A stretch of DNA of 48,272 nt. Origin: Bacilli bacterium (GTDB lineage Bacteria; Bacillota_I; Bacilli_A; RF39; UBA660). Positions 5,522 to 13,720 of the stretch are shown piece by piece. Every line of letters begins with the position of its first letter. Position 1 is the first letter of the stretch. The translations under genes and the position numbers were made by a program. The notes under the pieces were generated by a model. It ran no database searches. It had not been told where the DNA came from and saw only the letters and a list, made by a program, of their open reading frames with translations. The stretch covers positions 1 through 48,272 of the forward strand of contig JAQUWE010000011.1 of NCBI GenBank assembly GCA_028693035.1, read 5' to 3'.

Positions 5522-8008
5522 CTATATGTTTTTTTTATTTCTTTTATACCCTCTTTTGCTTTGGTAAACCAATATACCAAAGCATAAAAAGCCAATTATA
5601 CTTACATATTTTCCTTCTTTAAATAAAGGAGAACTATATTTCATTGTGATTTGATGTGTTCCTTCTTTGATCGAAAAACCAATAAAAGCTGTATTTACTT
5701 TGGTATAAGAAATTTCTTTACCGTTGTCATAAATATGAAATCCTTTATCATAAGGTATGCTGGTAACAAAATATCCTGCCTTCTCATTTTTCACTTCTAC
5801 AGTAAATTGATCTCCAAAGGTTTTATTTTTTACTCTCTTGGCTGGAACCACATTGTTTTTGATGTCTTTAATATCTTGATAAGAAGTAGTATAAAGTTTT
5901 ATATTTCCAATTTTGTAGTTTCCCTTCGCAAAAGTAACCTTTAAATCTTTGATATTTTGATCAGATAGAACAAAATGAAATACTTTATTTTCATTTTTAT
6001 AAATCCAACTTTGACAAGTTAAAGTATTCGAAACGTTATTAATTGTAATTTTAGCATCTCCATTTTTACAAGACCATTCTTTCCCAATGCTAAATTCTAA
6101 TAAAAGAATTTTATCTTGTAAAGAATTATCTAAATGAAAAGTCAATTGATTTTTCTTTTTTGCGTTAATATGGTAAAAATCTTCTTTCTTCTCTACTTGA
6201 AGACCTTTTTTGTTTGTGACTTCACCACTGAGGACTTCCTCAGTTAAACTGGTATCTATCACATTTTTGGTTTGATTTCCTACAACTGTATTCTTAAGAA
6301 GGGTTTCAGCTGTGTAAGGGTATTTTAACTGTGCGAAATCCTTTTCACTTATAATATGGTCTGTTACATAAAATACAGGTAGAACATCTTTATTTTGGTA
6401 AAGATTATCCTCTATCTTCTCGTATCCCTGCATCCCACTTTTCGCATACATATACTTGCCACCCATAAACATTTGATAAAAAAGATTGTTGTTGGAAGCA
6501 GTAATAAGCTTATTACGGTAAGATAAAGGATTTTTAAATGTATCTTTATAGAAATTACGATATTCATTATTATAAATAGAGGAATATACAGAATCTGTAT
6601 AATATCCATTCATATATATTTTATTTACATTATATAAACTTTCTTCTAAATGATACGTCCTTACAAAATCTGCTTCACTTTTTAATTCTTTTTCTAAGTT
6701 CTTATTAACTTTTATAGAATCATCATATAATTTTTTAGAGACATAGCTTTCATTATAATTAATACCAAAAAATAGAATAAGGGATGGAAGTACTAAAAAC
6801 CACAAACTATTGCTAGACCACTTCTTCTTCTGATAAAAGTAAGTAAATAATAACACAATTGCGATATCAAGATAAAATGGATAATAAGAAAGTCCCCAAA
6901 TCGCGCACCATAAAATACATACAATTACAGCAATACTAAAATACTTTGGTATTTTTTTGTGCATTAAATCTTCTAAGAAAGAAGCAATAAAGTAAATAAA
7001 TAAAGGAAGAAAAGGAATAAATACCTTATCTCTAATATATAAAGTACCATTCAGGAGATAAGAAAAAATAGGAAAAAGTAAAATCACAAAAATACTGATA
7101 GATAAAAATTTGTCTTCCCTTTTATGACTTAAAAACGAATAAAATAAAGAAACAATAGCAAGGGCGGTTAAACCAATCGCATAATTTCCATATAAAATAT
7201 TACTAAAATCAAAATCAGGAATAAAAAGGGATAAAAGAGAGGTTGCCCCTCCAGCACTCCTTCCTTCTATTAAAGTATAAAAAGTAGGAAGAAGCAATAA
7301 ACCAGCCATCATTACACCCACTATAATAGGAAGGATAAAACAAAAACCATCTATAATAAATTTCTTGACTGTCATTTTCTTTGTATATTTCATATATACA
7401 TAAATACCATATAAAACGAAGACTAAAATAGAAGGTATACTATAATAATAACTAATTAAAATAATCAAAAAAGTAGAAAGTGCTAAAGCCCATTTATTTC
7501 CTTTTTCAAAATAAGATTCAATACTCATAAGTCCTATAAAAAGAAATGGCATATAAGATACAAACATAAAATGTCTGTGAAAATGAAAAAGTAAAGGAGC
7601 AGCAAGTAACAATAGGATTGTACTTATAAAAGATACTTTAGTAGAAAAATGTCTTTTTAAGAACATATAACCAAGTAATCCTGTACTTACATATAAAACG
7701 ATATTAGCACCTATTAAATAAGTAGTCATATCTATAAAAGGAAGTAGATAAGATATTAAAATAATTGGATTAAAAAGTCCATAATAAGAGAAATTAAAGA
7801 TATTTTGACCTGCCCCTAAGGCAGCTGCAAAGTTTGGAAATAAATTTCCTGTTTCATAAAATAACTTACGGAAATAATCTGGAAACACCACGTGCTGTGG
7901 AAGCCAGTCTACCAAAGATCCAAATAAACTTCCCATAGGGATTATTATACATACAAGTGCAACACTTATTAAACATAACCAAATATAATTTTTATCTATC
8001 TTTTTCAT
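5522..8008 (-). CDS. YfhO-family multi-pass membrane protein (probable GT-C glycosyltransferase)
   Basis: This 828-aa protein has about a dozen hydrophobic segments in its first 430 residues, a large polar domain (about 430-790) that would lie outside the membrane, and one last membrane helix (about 797-815) before a Lys/Arg-rich tail. The opening block, with an acidic DWLPQH segment in the first extracytoplasmic loop (about residues 33-38) followed by FPDYFRKLFYETGN, is characteristic of the YfhO family. Bacillus YfhO is reported to take part in glycosylating lipoteichoic acid, and the fold resembles GT-C enzymes that use polyprenyl-linked sugars. It is the last gene of an operon with cls and a DUF308-like gene, which fits an envelope role. 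The acceptor and sugar here are inferred only. Confidence 0.85.
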   Translation of the reverse strand: MKKIDKNYIWLCLISVALVCIIIPMGSLFGSLVDWLPQHVVFPDYFRKLFYETGNLFPNFAAALGAGQNIFNFSYYGLFNPIILISYLLPFIDMTTYLIGANIVLYVSTGLLGYMFLKRHFSTKVSFISTILLLLAAPLLFHFHRHFMFVSYMPFLFIGLMSIESYFEKGNKWALALSTFLIILISYYYSIPSILVFVLYGIYVYMKYTKKMTVKKFIIDGFCFILPIIVGVMMAGLLLLPTFYTLIEGRSAGGATSLLSLFIPDFDFSNILYGNYAIGLTALAIVSLFYSFLSHKREDKFLSISIFVILLFPIFSYLLNGTLYIRDKVFIPFLPLFIYFIASFLEDLMHKKIPKYFSIAVIVCILWCAIWGLSYYPFYLDIAIVLLFTYFYQKKKWSSNSLWFLVLPSLILFFGINYNESYVSKKLYDDSIKVNKNLEKELKSEADFVRTYHLEESLYNVNKIYMNGYYTDSVYSSIYNNEYRNFYKDTFKNPLSYRNKLITASNNNLFYQMFMGGKYMYAKSGMQGYEKIEDNLYQNKDVLPVFYVTDHIISEKDFAQLKYPYTAETLLKNTVVGNQTKNVIDTSLTEEVLSGEVTNKKGLQVEKKEDFYHINAKKKNQLTFHLDNSLQDKILLLEFSIGKEWSCKNGDAKITINNVSNTLTCQSWIYKNENKVFHFVLSDQNIKDLKVTFAKGNYKIGNIKLYTTSYQDIKDIKNNVVPAKRVKNKTFGDQFTVEVKNEKAGYFVTSIPYDKGFHIYDNGKEISYTKVNTAFIGFSIKEGTHQITMKYSSPLFKEGKYVSIIGFLCFGILVYQSKRGYKRNKKNI

Positions 8009-8032
8009 TTTCTGACCTCCTTTCTCTATTTT

Positions 8033-8569
8033 CTATTCTTCACTTACTTCTTTAGAAAGATTTATCCCAATAAAGAAATGAAGCCCACCAAAGGCAATTA
8101 AAAAGACACTAAGTAAAATACCTTTCATAATTTGATTGATATTAAAAAGAACCATAATACTACCTAAAAAACACAGTACCTCTACCACAAGAAAAGTGAT
8201 ATATTTTTTACCTAAATCTTTTCCGTTTGTAAAGATAGATTCCACATGTAAAATAATAAAGGCTATCATACATAAACCAATCAATCCTTTTAATAAAGAT
8301 TCTGTAAGGGTTGGAATAAAAAGAAATAGAATTCCAAAGCCTAAACTAAATACCATGAATAAAATGCTTAAATCAAATGTCTGCATCATATTTCGGTTCA
8401 TAATATATTTAATGAGAAAAAATAGTGCGACTGCTAAAAAGATAATACCAATTAAAACAGATCCTCTTTTCATTACAGTTTCATAATTAAATAGTAACAA
8501 TATCGCAAATAAAATCATCAATATAGAAAATACCTTTGACATAAATAATAATTTTTTTCTATTTAACAT
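8033..8569 (-). CDS. DUF308/HdeD-like six-helix membrane protein
   Basis: This 178-aa protein is mostly hydrophobic, with six predicted membrane helices in three hairpins and short polar ends (MLNRKKLLF at the start, SKEVSEE at the end). Length and helix spacing match the DUF308/HdeD-type family, whose biochemical role is poorly defined outside enterobacterial acid stress. It sits between cls and the YfhO-family gene. Its ribosome binding site AGGAGG begins in the stop codon of cls, so the genes are translationally close. The family call rests on general pattern, not on a unique motif. Confidence 0.6.
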   Translation of the reverse strand: MLNRKKLLFMSKVFSILMILFAILLLFNYETVMKRGSVLIGIIFLAVALFFLIKYIMNRNMMQTFDLSILFMVFSLGFGILFLFIPTLTESLLKGLIGLCMIAFIILHVESIFTNGKDLGKKYITFLVVEVLCFLGSIMVLFNINQIMKGILLSVFLIAFGGLHFFIGINLSKEVSEE

Positions 8570-8579
8570 AGATTACCTC

Positions 8580-10109
8580 CTAAAGTAGTGGAGAAAAGAA
8601 CTGGATAATATTTCGTACCCATCTCTTATGCCAAGGCATATTCTCTACCATTTCCTTTTTAATTCGAATACATTTGTGCAATGTTTTTTGATAATCTTCT
8701 TTCATATCTAAAATAGCACTATTTTTATATAACCAAACACCATCTTCAAAATGATGAATCAAACTTCTATAATCTAAATTAATGGTTCCAATTACAGCTG
8801 CTACATCATCTACTACAAAGCTTTTGGCATGATTAAAGCCTGGCTTATATTCATAGATTTTAACGCCTGCTTCCATCAAAACCTTATAGTGAGATTGTGT
8901 CACAATATGTACATACCATTTATCTGGAATATAAGGTGTTGTAATTCTTACATCTACCCCTCTTTTAGCAGCAATACACAAGGCTTGTATCATTTCATAA
9001 CTAACAATAAGATAAGGACTATTGATATATATATAATCTGTAGCACCATAAATAAGATTTAAATAGATCGTTTCACCAAGCAATTCTTTATCGATAGGGG
9101 TATCTCCAAAAGGTTGTACAAATCCGTCACTTTTAAATCTTTCTTTGTGATAGACATGTGGAAGATACTTATCTAGTTTTTCAGTAGCTTTTCCAAAGTA
9201 ATTCCACGATAATAGAAAGATATCTGTTAGGTTTTCAACCGCTTCTCCTTCTAATCGGACAGCGGTATCTTTCCAGTGTCCATATTTAGGATATTCATTA
9301 ATATATTCATCTGCAATATTAATACCGCCTGTATAGCCAATATAACCGTCTATAACCATGATTTTACGATGATCACGGTTATTGTGTCCGATTGATAAAA
9401 CCGGCTTAAATGGGTTAAATATAGCTGTTTCAATGCCTAGGTCTTTCATAAAGTGTGCATAGCCACTAGGAAGTGTACAAATGCACCCAATATCATCGAA
9501 AATAAGTTTGACTTTTACGCCTTCTCTTACCTTCTCTACAAGTATATCTAATATACCATCCCACATTTTTCCTTCTCCAATAATAAAATATTCTATAAAA
9601 ATAAAATGTTTGGCTGCTTTTAAATCTTCCAACATTTGTTTATACATTTTTTCTCCAACAGAAAAGTATTTTACAGTTGTATTTTTATGAGCAGGTGCCA
9701 ATGCTTTTGTCGCAATATAATAAGATTGTCTTCCATATATCTTACTTGCTTTATCAATATCCTTTTGATAGGTATCTAACGCTGTTTTATTTCTACGATT
9801 ATACATTTTGGTGTATTTTTCTCTATCTTTTTTATAAAAGCGATTTTGGGCAAACATAAGATAAAAAGCGCCTCCAAAAACAGGAAGTAAAAATATTAGT
9901 AAAATCCATGGCAATTTTAGAGAGGGAGATCTGTCCTCATTCATGACATAGATCAAAATTAAAAAACTAAGTAGGATAAAACCAATATAAATATATACAA
10001 AATAATCACTCAAGAACCATAGAGCATAAACAATGACTAAAATTTGTAATAAGATGAGTAGACATGTCATAATAAGTCTACTAAATAGTAAGCTGAAGAT
10101 CTTTTTCAT
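8580..10109 (-). CDS. cls: Cardiolipin synthase (phospholipase D family)
   Basis: This enzyme condenses two phosphatidylglycerols into cardiolipin and glycerol at the membrane. At 509 aa it has normal Firmicutes Cls length. The N-terminus has two to three membrane helices (about 8-55 and 66-86). Two HKD motifs are seen: H247-x-K249-x4-D254 in the block DHRKIMVIDG, and H427-x-K429-x4-D434 in NHAKSFVVDD, each followed by the Gly/Asn-rich GGINIADEY and GTINLDYRS segments. It is the first gene of the operon cls, DUF308-like, YfhO-family. The start has an AAAGGGTG site. Confidence 0.95.
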   Translation of the reverse strand: MKKIFSLLFSRLIMTCLLILLQILVIVYALWFLSDYFVYIYIGFILLSFLILIYVMNEDRSPSLKLPWILLIFLLPVFGGAFYLMFAQNRFYKKDREKYTKMYNRRNKTALDTYQKDIDKASKIYGRQSYYIATKALAPAHKNTTVKYFSVGEKMYKQMLEDLKAAKHFIFIEYFIIGEGKMWDGILDILVEKVREGVKVKLIFDDIGCICTLPSGYAHFMKDLGIETAIFNPFKPVLSIGHNNRDHRKIMVIDGYIGYTGGINIADEYINEYPKYGHWKDTAVRLEGEAVENLTDIFLLSWNYFGKATEKLDKYLPHVYHKERFKSDGFVQPFGDTPIDKELLGETIYLNLIYGATDYIYINSPYLIVSYEMIQALCIAAKRGVDVRITTPYIPDKWYVHIVTQSHYKVLMEAGVKIYEYKPGFNHAKSFVVDDVAAVIGTINLDYRSLIHHFEDGVWLYKNSAILDMKEDYQKTLHKCIRIKKEMVENMPWHKRWVRNIIQFFSPLL

Positions 10110-10228
10110 ATGGTTTCACCCTTTCTTTCTACATATAATTCACTATTCCTATTTTATCACAGAAACGATAAAGAGAAAAGAAACACAAGGCAATTCTTCT
10201 CCTTTTATTTTGTGTTCATTCTTTATAT

Positions 10229-10257
10229 TTGTATTCATACCTACTATCATGTATAAT
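10229..10257 (+). promoter_or_regulatory. Promoter of the two accessory genes
   Basis: TTGTAT (10229-10234) and TATAAT (10252-10257) are separated by 17 bases and lie 54 bases upstream of the 169-aa ORF. Confidence 0.65.
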
Positions 10258-10310
10258 TGGTAGGGAAATATAAAAAAGACCTGCTAGTATAGAGGCAAGT
10301 AGGAGGATTT

Positions 10311-10820
10311 ATGAATATTATTTCAAATGTGGTTTTTACCTTAAAAGAATCGGTAAAAAGAAAAACCCATACATGTCAGAAATGTGGTAAAGTTTTCCAC
10401 AATAAAAAAGAAAATTTCAATATATGTAACGAGTGTGAATATTTAATAACGATTGATGCTAGTAACAAATACGATTCTATTAATAAAATGAAAGAAGATA
10501 TTAACAGAGGATTCAAAAATATAGACGCATACCTGTCTAGATATAAAATAATATTAGATGAATACAAAACATTGTATGAATATGCACAATATGTACCTGA
10601 TAAAATACAATTAAAACCTGATACCTTTGAAGAATTAAAAACGTGGTTTAATAAAGATATTAGAAAACTCATGGACGAAAAGAATCTTATAATAACTAAA
10701 AAAATGGAAGTACTTGGAAAATATAAAATCGAAAAACAATATAATAAACTTGTTGAACAAGCGATTGAATTAAGTATTGAATATCCTGATTTTGAAGAAG
10801 GGTTGACTTTTTATAAATGA
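10311..10820 (+). CDS. Zinc-ribbon protein of the accessory element, 169 aa
   Basis: I do not recognise a named family. Residues 22-42 contain a zinc-ribbon-like pattern, CQKCGKVFHN then CNECEYL, with two CxxC pairs about 14 residues apart. The rest is strongly charged and helical (Lys, Glu, Tyr, Ile rich), suggesting a coiled-coil or helical bundle. No signal peptide or membrane helix is seen. It overlaps the next gene by four bases (ATGA), so the two are translationally coupled. An AGGAGG-type site precedes the ATG. Its place next to a tyrosine integrase marks it as element cargo. Nucleic-acid or protein binding is plausible from the ribbon, but no activity can be inferred. Confidence 0.65.
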   Translation: MNIISNVVFTLKESVKRKTHTCQKCGKVFHNKKENFNICNECEYLITIDASNKYDSINKMKEDINRGFKNIDAYLSRYKIILDEYKTLYEYAQYVPDKIQLKPDTFEELKTWFNKDIRKLMDEKNLIITKKMEVLGKYKIEKQYNKLVEQAIELSIEYPDFEEGLTFYK

Positions 10821-11119
10821 AAATAGGAATTAGAACTCCAAGCATATCGAAATCAATAAAGGCTAGAACGACAGGAAGAATCAAAAGAGCCTTAAAAAGA
10901 AGCATAAATCCATTGTATGGAAGAAAAGGAATGGGTTTAATCAATAACCCTAAAAAAGCAGTGTATAATAAAATATACAATAAAACTTCTGTGGGTATAA
11001 CAGAAATATTCAATATAGAAAATACGAATAAAGGTTTATATATATTTATGAGTATTATTACATTAGGCCTGTGGATTCCGATTTATTTTTTATCACAGAA
11101 TTGGAAAAAAAACCATTAA
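10817..11119 (+). CDS. Basic N-terminal motif protein with one membrane helix, 100 aa
   Basis: The first 55 residues are very basic and carry a pattern I associate with small phage or element proteins of Firmicutes: RTPSISKSIKARTTGR, then NPLYGRKGMG, NNPKKAVYNKIYNKT. A single membrane helix follows near the C-terminus (about 73-93, GLYIFMSIITLGLWIPIYFL), with a short basic tail. It is coupled by a 4-base overlap to the zinc-ribbon gene, so the two probably act together. The function is unknown. A membrane-anchored basic protein could contact nucleic acid or the membrane surface. Confidence 0.6.
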   Translation: MKIGIRTPSISKSIKARTTGRIKRALKRSINPLYGRKGMGLINNPKKAVYNKIYNKTSVGITEIFNIENTNKGLYIFMSIITLGLWIPIYFLSQNWKKNH

Positions 11120-11142
11120 TTTTCGTTTGCCGAGCAAAACGC

Positions 11143-11163
11143 CATTTCGTCGGAAGCGAAATG
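11143..11163. repeat. 7-bp inverted repeat in the integrase upstream region
   Basis: CATTTCG (11143-11149) and CGAAATG (11157-11163) form a perfect stem with a 7-nt loop, about 25 bases past the stop of the 100-aa gene. No T-run follows, so it is more likely an operator or recombination-related site than a terminator. Confidence 0.4.
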
Positions 11164-11210
11164 TGTAAAATTTGTGTTTTGAGGCATTAAAACAAAGTTT
11201 TCAAACAATT

Positions 11211-11235
11211 CTTTGCTATAGTGATTATAGCAAAG
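11211..11235 (+). promoter_or_regulatory. 10-bp perfect hairpin overlapping the ribosome binding site of the 40-aa ORF
   Basis: CTTTGCTATA (11211-11220) and TATAGCAAAG (11226-11235) are perfect inverted repeats around a 5-nt loop. The last bases of the right arm are the first bases of the Shine-Dalgarno AAAGGAGG. In RNA it could occlude ribosome loading; as DNA it would be a palindromic operator. Confidence 0.5.
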
Positions 11236-11248
11236 GAGGAAATAAAAA

Positions 11249-11371
11249 ATGGTGCAGTTAGTTATAAAATTAGGAAATAAAACAAAAATTGTCTATTTAG
11301 ACGAAAAAAAAGAGTGCAAGCCTGGCAGCAAAGACACTCTTACACATAATCATAAAAACCAGGATAGGTAA
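11249..11371 (+). CDS. 40-aa ORF upstream of the integrase
   Basis: This short ORF starts with ATG eight bases after an optimal AAAGGAGG site and encodes MVQLVIKLGNKTKIVYLDEK followed by a Lys/Asn/His-rich tail ending in KNQDR. The first half would form beta strands and the second half is polar. It lies between a 10-bp hairpin and a 14-bp inverted repeat. It does not resemble a known excisionase (there is no winged-helix or MerR-type helix-turn-helix), but its place beside an integrase fits a small regulator. A leader peptide is the alternative. Confidence 0.5.
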   Translation: MVQLVIKLGNKTKIVYLDEKKECKPGSKDTLTHNHKNQDR

Positions 11372-11411
11372 TTACTTTTTGTGTACCCTTATTATATCAC
11401 AAAAAGTAATT
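11370..11411 (+). promoter_or_regulatory. 14-bp perfect inverted repeat just upstream of the integrase gene
   Basis: AATTACTTTTTGTG (11370-11383) and CACAAAAAGTAATT (11398-11411) are perfect inverted repeats with a 14-nt AT-rich loop, starting inside the stop codon of the 40-aa ORF and ending 26 bases before the integrase ATG. The short TTGTTT after it is a poor terminator tail, but attenuation of integrase transcription is possible. An operator or recombinase arm site is equally plausible. Confidence 0.45.
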
Positions 11412-11437
11412 TGTTTGCAAGATAAGGGGGCTTTTTA

Positions 11438-12562
11438 ATGGGTTATAATGAATATATAAAAAAGAACAAGAAGATTTCAAATACAAAACATTCAAAATTA
11501 AAAAATGGATTTGGTTCTATTTCTTATTTAGGAGAAAAAAGAAGCAGACCTTTTATGCTAAGAGCTTCAGCAATGTACGATGATGTAGGAAAAGAAAAAC
11601 GGAAAATAATAGGATACACAGATGATTATTATTCTGGTATCGAAACTTTAATTCGTTACAATAAAGATACTACTTGTATTGAAAAAGAAAATATCACTTT
11701 TGCTGAAATTTTTAAACTATGGACAGAACATGAAAAAAGAAGAAATAACTCCCTGCCACCCGAAAAAAGAAAAAAGAAGGCGTTTGCTGACAACTATACT
11801 TCCACATATAACAATCAATGTCAAAATTTATATGACATACCAATCACAAAATTGTCTATTGCTGACATACAAGATTGTGTAGATTCTTGTGAATATGGTT
11901 ATTCGACAAAAAAGTATATTAAGCTTCTTTATGGAAAATTGCTAAAATACAGCAAGTTTATAGGAATACCTGTTGATCTTGATTTAGCAAAAATGATTGA
12001 CCTAGGGGTTCCTGATGTTTCTGACATTCACACTTTCTTTACACAAAAAGAAAAACAGAAGTTATGGAATAACCTAGGAAATCGAAAAATTGATCCTTAT
12101 AAAATTATAGATACCGTTTTAATGGAAATTTACATGGGACTTCGACCCACCGAATTGTTACAGTTAGAGGTTGAAAATATAAACATCTATGAAAAGGTAG
12201 CTATTGGTGGAATCAAATCAAGAGCAGGAATTGGCAGAGAAATACCTCTACACGACAGAATTATACCTCTTATTGAGTCAAGAATGCAAAATAGGTATAA
12301 ATACTTAATTACAAACAAAAATGGCTTAAAAGTCAATTATAGGCATTATTTAGATATATATAAACAATTAATGGCAAGGCTAGGCATGGAACACCTTCCA
12401 CATGACGGACGAGATACTGCAACAACCGAAATGTTCAATGCAAATGTTCCACCACTAATTTATAAATTAATTGTAGGACACACTATCCATGACGTTACAG
12501 AAAAGCATTATATTAAAATCACGTTAAAACAAAAAATAGATGCAATAAATAAAATATTATAA
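11438..12562 (+). CDS. Tyrosine recombinase / phage-type integrase
   Basis: This 374-aa site-specific recombinase has an N-terminal AP2-like arm-binding region (about 22-65), a SAM-like core-binding domain (about 85-180) and a C-terminal catalytic domain (about 195-374). The catalytic set is visible: Arg in MGLRPTELLQL (about 236), Lys in IGGIKSRAG, the HxxR box in HDGRDTAT, the GHTIHDVT box, and the nucleophile Tyr in EKHYIKIT. Length and layout match integrases of prophages and small integrative elements. It reads towards a tRNA cluster and ends at a terminator, with a tandem repeat between it and tRNA-Lys. The ATG follows AAGGGGG. Confidence 0.93.
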   Translation: MGYNEYIKKNKKISNTKHSKLKNGFGSISYLGEKRSRPFMLRASAMYDDVGKEKRKIIGYTDDYYSGIETLIRYNKDTTCIEKENITFAEIFKLWTEHEKRRNNSLPPEKRKKKAFADNYTSTYNNQCQNLYDIPITKLSIADIQDCVDSCEYGYSTKKYIKLLYGKLLKYSKFIGIPVDLDLAKMIDLGVPDVSDIHTFFTQKEKQKLWNNLGNRKIDPYKIIDTVLMEIYMGLRPTELLQLEVENINIYEKVAIGGIKSRAGIGREIPLHDRIIPLIESRMQNRYKYLITNKNGLKVNYRHYLDIYKQLMARLGMEHLPHDGRDTATTEMFNANVPPLIYKLIVGHTIHDVTEKHYIKITLKQKIDAINKIL

Positions 12563-12592
12563 AATTCACTATAAGTACAAGTGAATTTTTTT
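12561..12592 (+). terminator. Integrase terminator
   Basis: A 10-bp stem AAAATTCACT/AGTGAATTTT (12561-12570, 12580-12589) is followed by T. It begins right at the integrase stop codon. Confidence 0.85.
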
Positions 12593-12620
12593 ATGTTTTA
12601 TCCTTTGGCGAAAATATAAA

Positions 12621-12642
12621 GTGTTGCCAACGTGTTGCCAAC
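12621..12642. repeat. Tandem 11-bp direct repeat, possible integrase arm sites
   Basis: GTGTTGCCAAC occurs twice head to tail with no spacer. Such short tandem repeats just downstream of an integrase gene are typical of arm-type binding sites at an element end. Confidence 0.55.
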
Positions 12643-12714
12643 GCAAATAAAATAGCATGTTTTCTATACTATATTAATATATTTGTCTTTTTTTATAAAT
12701 ATATCAAGGCATAA

Positions 12715-12741
12715 AAAAAACCTTATAAATAAAGGTTTTTT
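12715..12741. terminator. Bidirectional terminator at the end of the second tRNA cluster
   Basis: AAAAAACCTT/AAGGTTTTTT (12715-12724, 12732-12741) with a 7-nt loop lies 12 bases past the 3' end of tRNA-Lys on the minus strand. It could also stop plus-strand read-through from the integrase. Confidence 0.75.
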
Positions 12742-12752
12742 AATTTTTAAAA

Positions 12753-12828
12753 TGGTGTCCCGCCCGAGATTCGAACTCGGGACCCTTTGATTAAAAGTCA
12801 AATGCTCTACCAGCTGAGCTAACGGGAC
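12753..12828 (-). tRNA. tRNA-Lys(UUU)
   Basis: A 76-nt cloverleaf on the minus strand with encoded CCA. The acceptor is GTCCCGT/GCGGGAC and the anticodon loop CTTTTAA gives UUU. It is the last gene of its cluster and the nearest tRNA to the integrase, hence the most likely attachment target, although I found no second copy of its 3' end. Confidence 0.95.
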
Positions 12829-12834
12829 ATTATA

Positions 12835-12909
12835 TGGCTGCCTCGGCTAGATTCGAACTAGCGCATGCCACAGTCAAAGTGTGGTGCCTTACCGCTTGGC
12901 TACGAGGCA
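12835..12909 (-). tRNA. tRNA-Gln(UUG)
   Basis: A 75-nt cloverleaf on the minus strand with encoded CCA and discriminator G. The acceptor is TGCCTCG/CGAGGCA and the anticodon loop CTTTGAC gives UUG. Confidence 0.95.
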
Positions 12910-12935
12910 AACTAAATCTCACCAACAACATAAAG

Positions 12936-13019
12936 TGGTGGAAGGAGATGGATTTGAACCATCGAACCCGAAGGAACAGATTTACAGTCTGCCGCGTTTG
13001 ACCACTTCGCTACCCTTCC
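12936..13019 (-). tRNA. tRNA-Tyr(GUA)
   Basis: An 84-nt class II tRNA on the minus strand with a variable arm and encoded CCA. The acceptor is GGAAGGG/TCCTTCC and the anticodon loop CTGTAAA gives GUA. Confidence 0.95.
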
Positions 13020-13028
13020 AAATAAAAG

Positions 13029-13104
<76 letters not shown>

Positions 13105-13107
13105 ATA

Positions 13108-13184
13108 TGGTGGGCGATGTAGGACTCGAACCTACGACCCCCTGCTTGTAAGGCAGGTGCTCTAACCAACTGAGCTAATCGCCC
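13108..13184 (-). tRNA. tRNA-Val(UAC)
   Basis: A 77-nt cloverleaf on the minus strand with encoded CCA. The acceptor is GGGCGAT/ATCGCCC and the anticodon loop CTTACAA gives UAC. It is the first gene of the second cluster, 28 bases downstream of the cvfD-like gene, so it may share that transcript. Confidence 0.95.
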
Positions 13185-13212
13185 GGAATGTGCGTTGACG
13201 TAATTAAATATA

Positions 13213-13605
13213 TCATTTAATACTTTCTTTGTCAATAGAGTTTTTTATTTTTTCCTGTTTTTTTTCATATTCTTTTATCCATAGTGGTAATTTTTTAGCA
13301 AGAGTGCTAAAACCTGTTGGTGTTTCAACAATTCCCTTTCTAAATCTTTTCTTTTTACCTTCTTGGTATTGAATGTTTTTAATGCTTAATTTTAGCTTAT
13401 CTTGTTGTTCTACATTGTCTAATATTTGTACATAAATAGTTTCACCCATTTTTACAAAATCATTCATGTCCCTTACAAATCTATGCGAAATTTCTGAAAT
13501 ATGAACAAGTCCACTAGAAATATCATCTATAGAAACAAATATACCATACTCTGTAATACCTGTTACTGTTGCTTTTACTATCTGCCCTTTTTCATATTTT
13601 CCCAT
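13213..13605 (-). CDS. S1-domain RNA-binding protein of the CvfD/YugI (GSP13) family
   Basis: This 130-aa protein has one S1 RNA-binding domain in residues 1-75 (GQIVKATVTGITEYGIFVSI, then GLVHISEIS, KLKLSIKNI). The C-terminal tail carries ETPTGFSTLAKKLPLWI, the conserved ending of CvfD-type proteins in Gram-positive bacteria. Relatives bind ribosomes or mRNA and act as post-transcriptional regulators under stress. The last 25 residues are Lys-rich. It stands directly upstream of the Val-Thr-Tyr-Gln-Lys tRNA genes on the same strand with no clear terminator between, so the tRNAs may be processed from its message. It is divergent from nfu. Confidence 0.85.
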   Translation of the reverse strand: MGKYEKGQIVKATVTGITEYGIFVSIDDISSGLVHISEISHRFVRDMNDFVKMGETIYVQILDNVEQQDKLKLSIKNIQYQEGKKKRFRKGIVETPTGFSTLAKKLPLWIKEYEKKQEKIKNSIDKESIK

Positions 13606-13675
13606 ACCAACACCTCATATATAGTATAACACGAATGAGGCAAACCATAAATATTTTTTATAAAGAGAAGAAATA

Positions 13676-13704
13676 TTTACTTTATAAGAACAATAGGTTA
13701 TAAT
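13676..13704 (+). promoter_or_regulatory. Promoter of nfu
   Basis: TTTACT (13676-13681) and TATAAT (13699-13704) have a 17-base spacer. Transcription would begin near 13711, which rules out the in-frame GTG at 13709 as start and supports the ATG at 13721. Confidence 0.75.
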
Positions 13705-13720
13705 AACGGTGGTGATGAAA

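Noticed and set aside
10110-10310. Left attachment site of the integrase element
   Set aside because: I compared this stretch with 12560-12830 and found only a 10-base chance match (AATTCACTAT); there is no copy of the tRNA-Lys 3' end.
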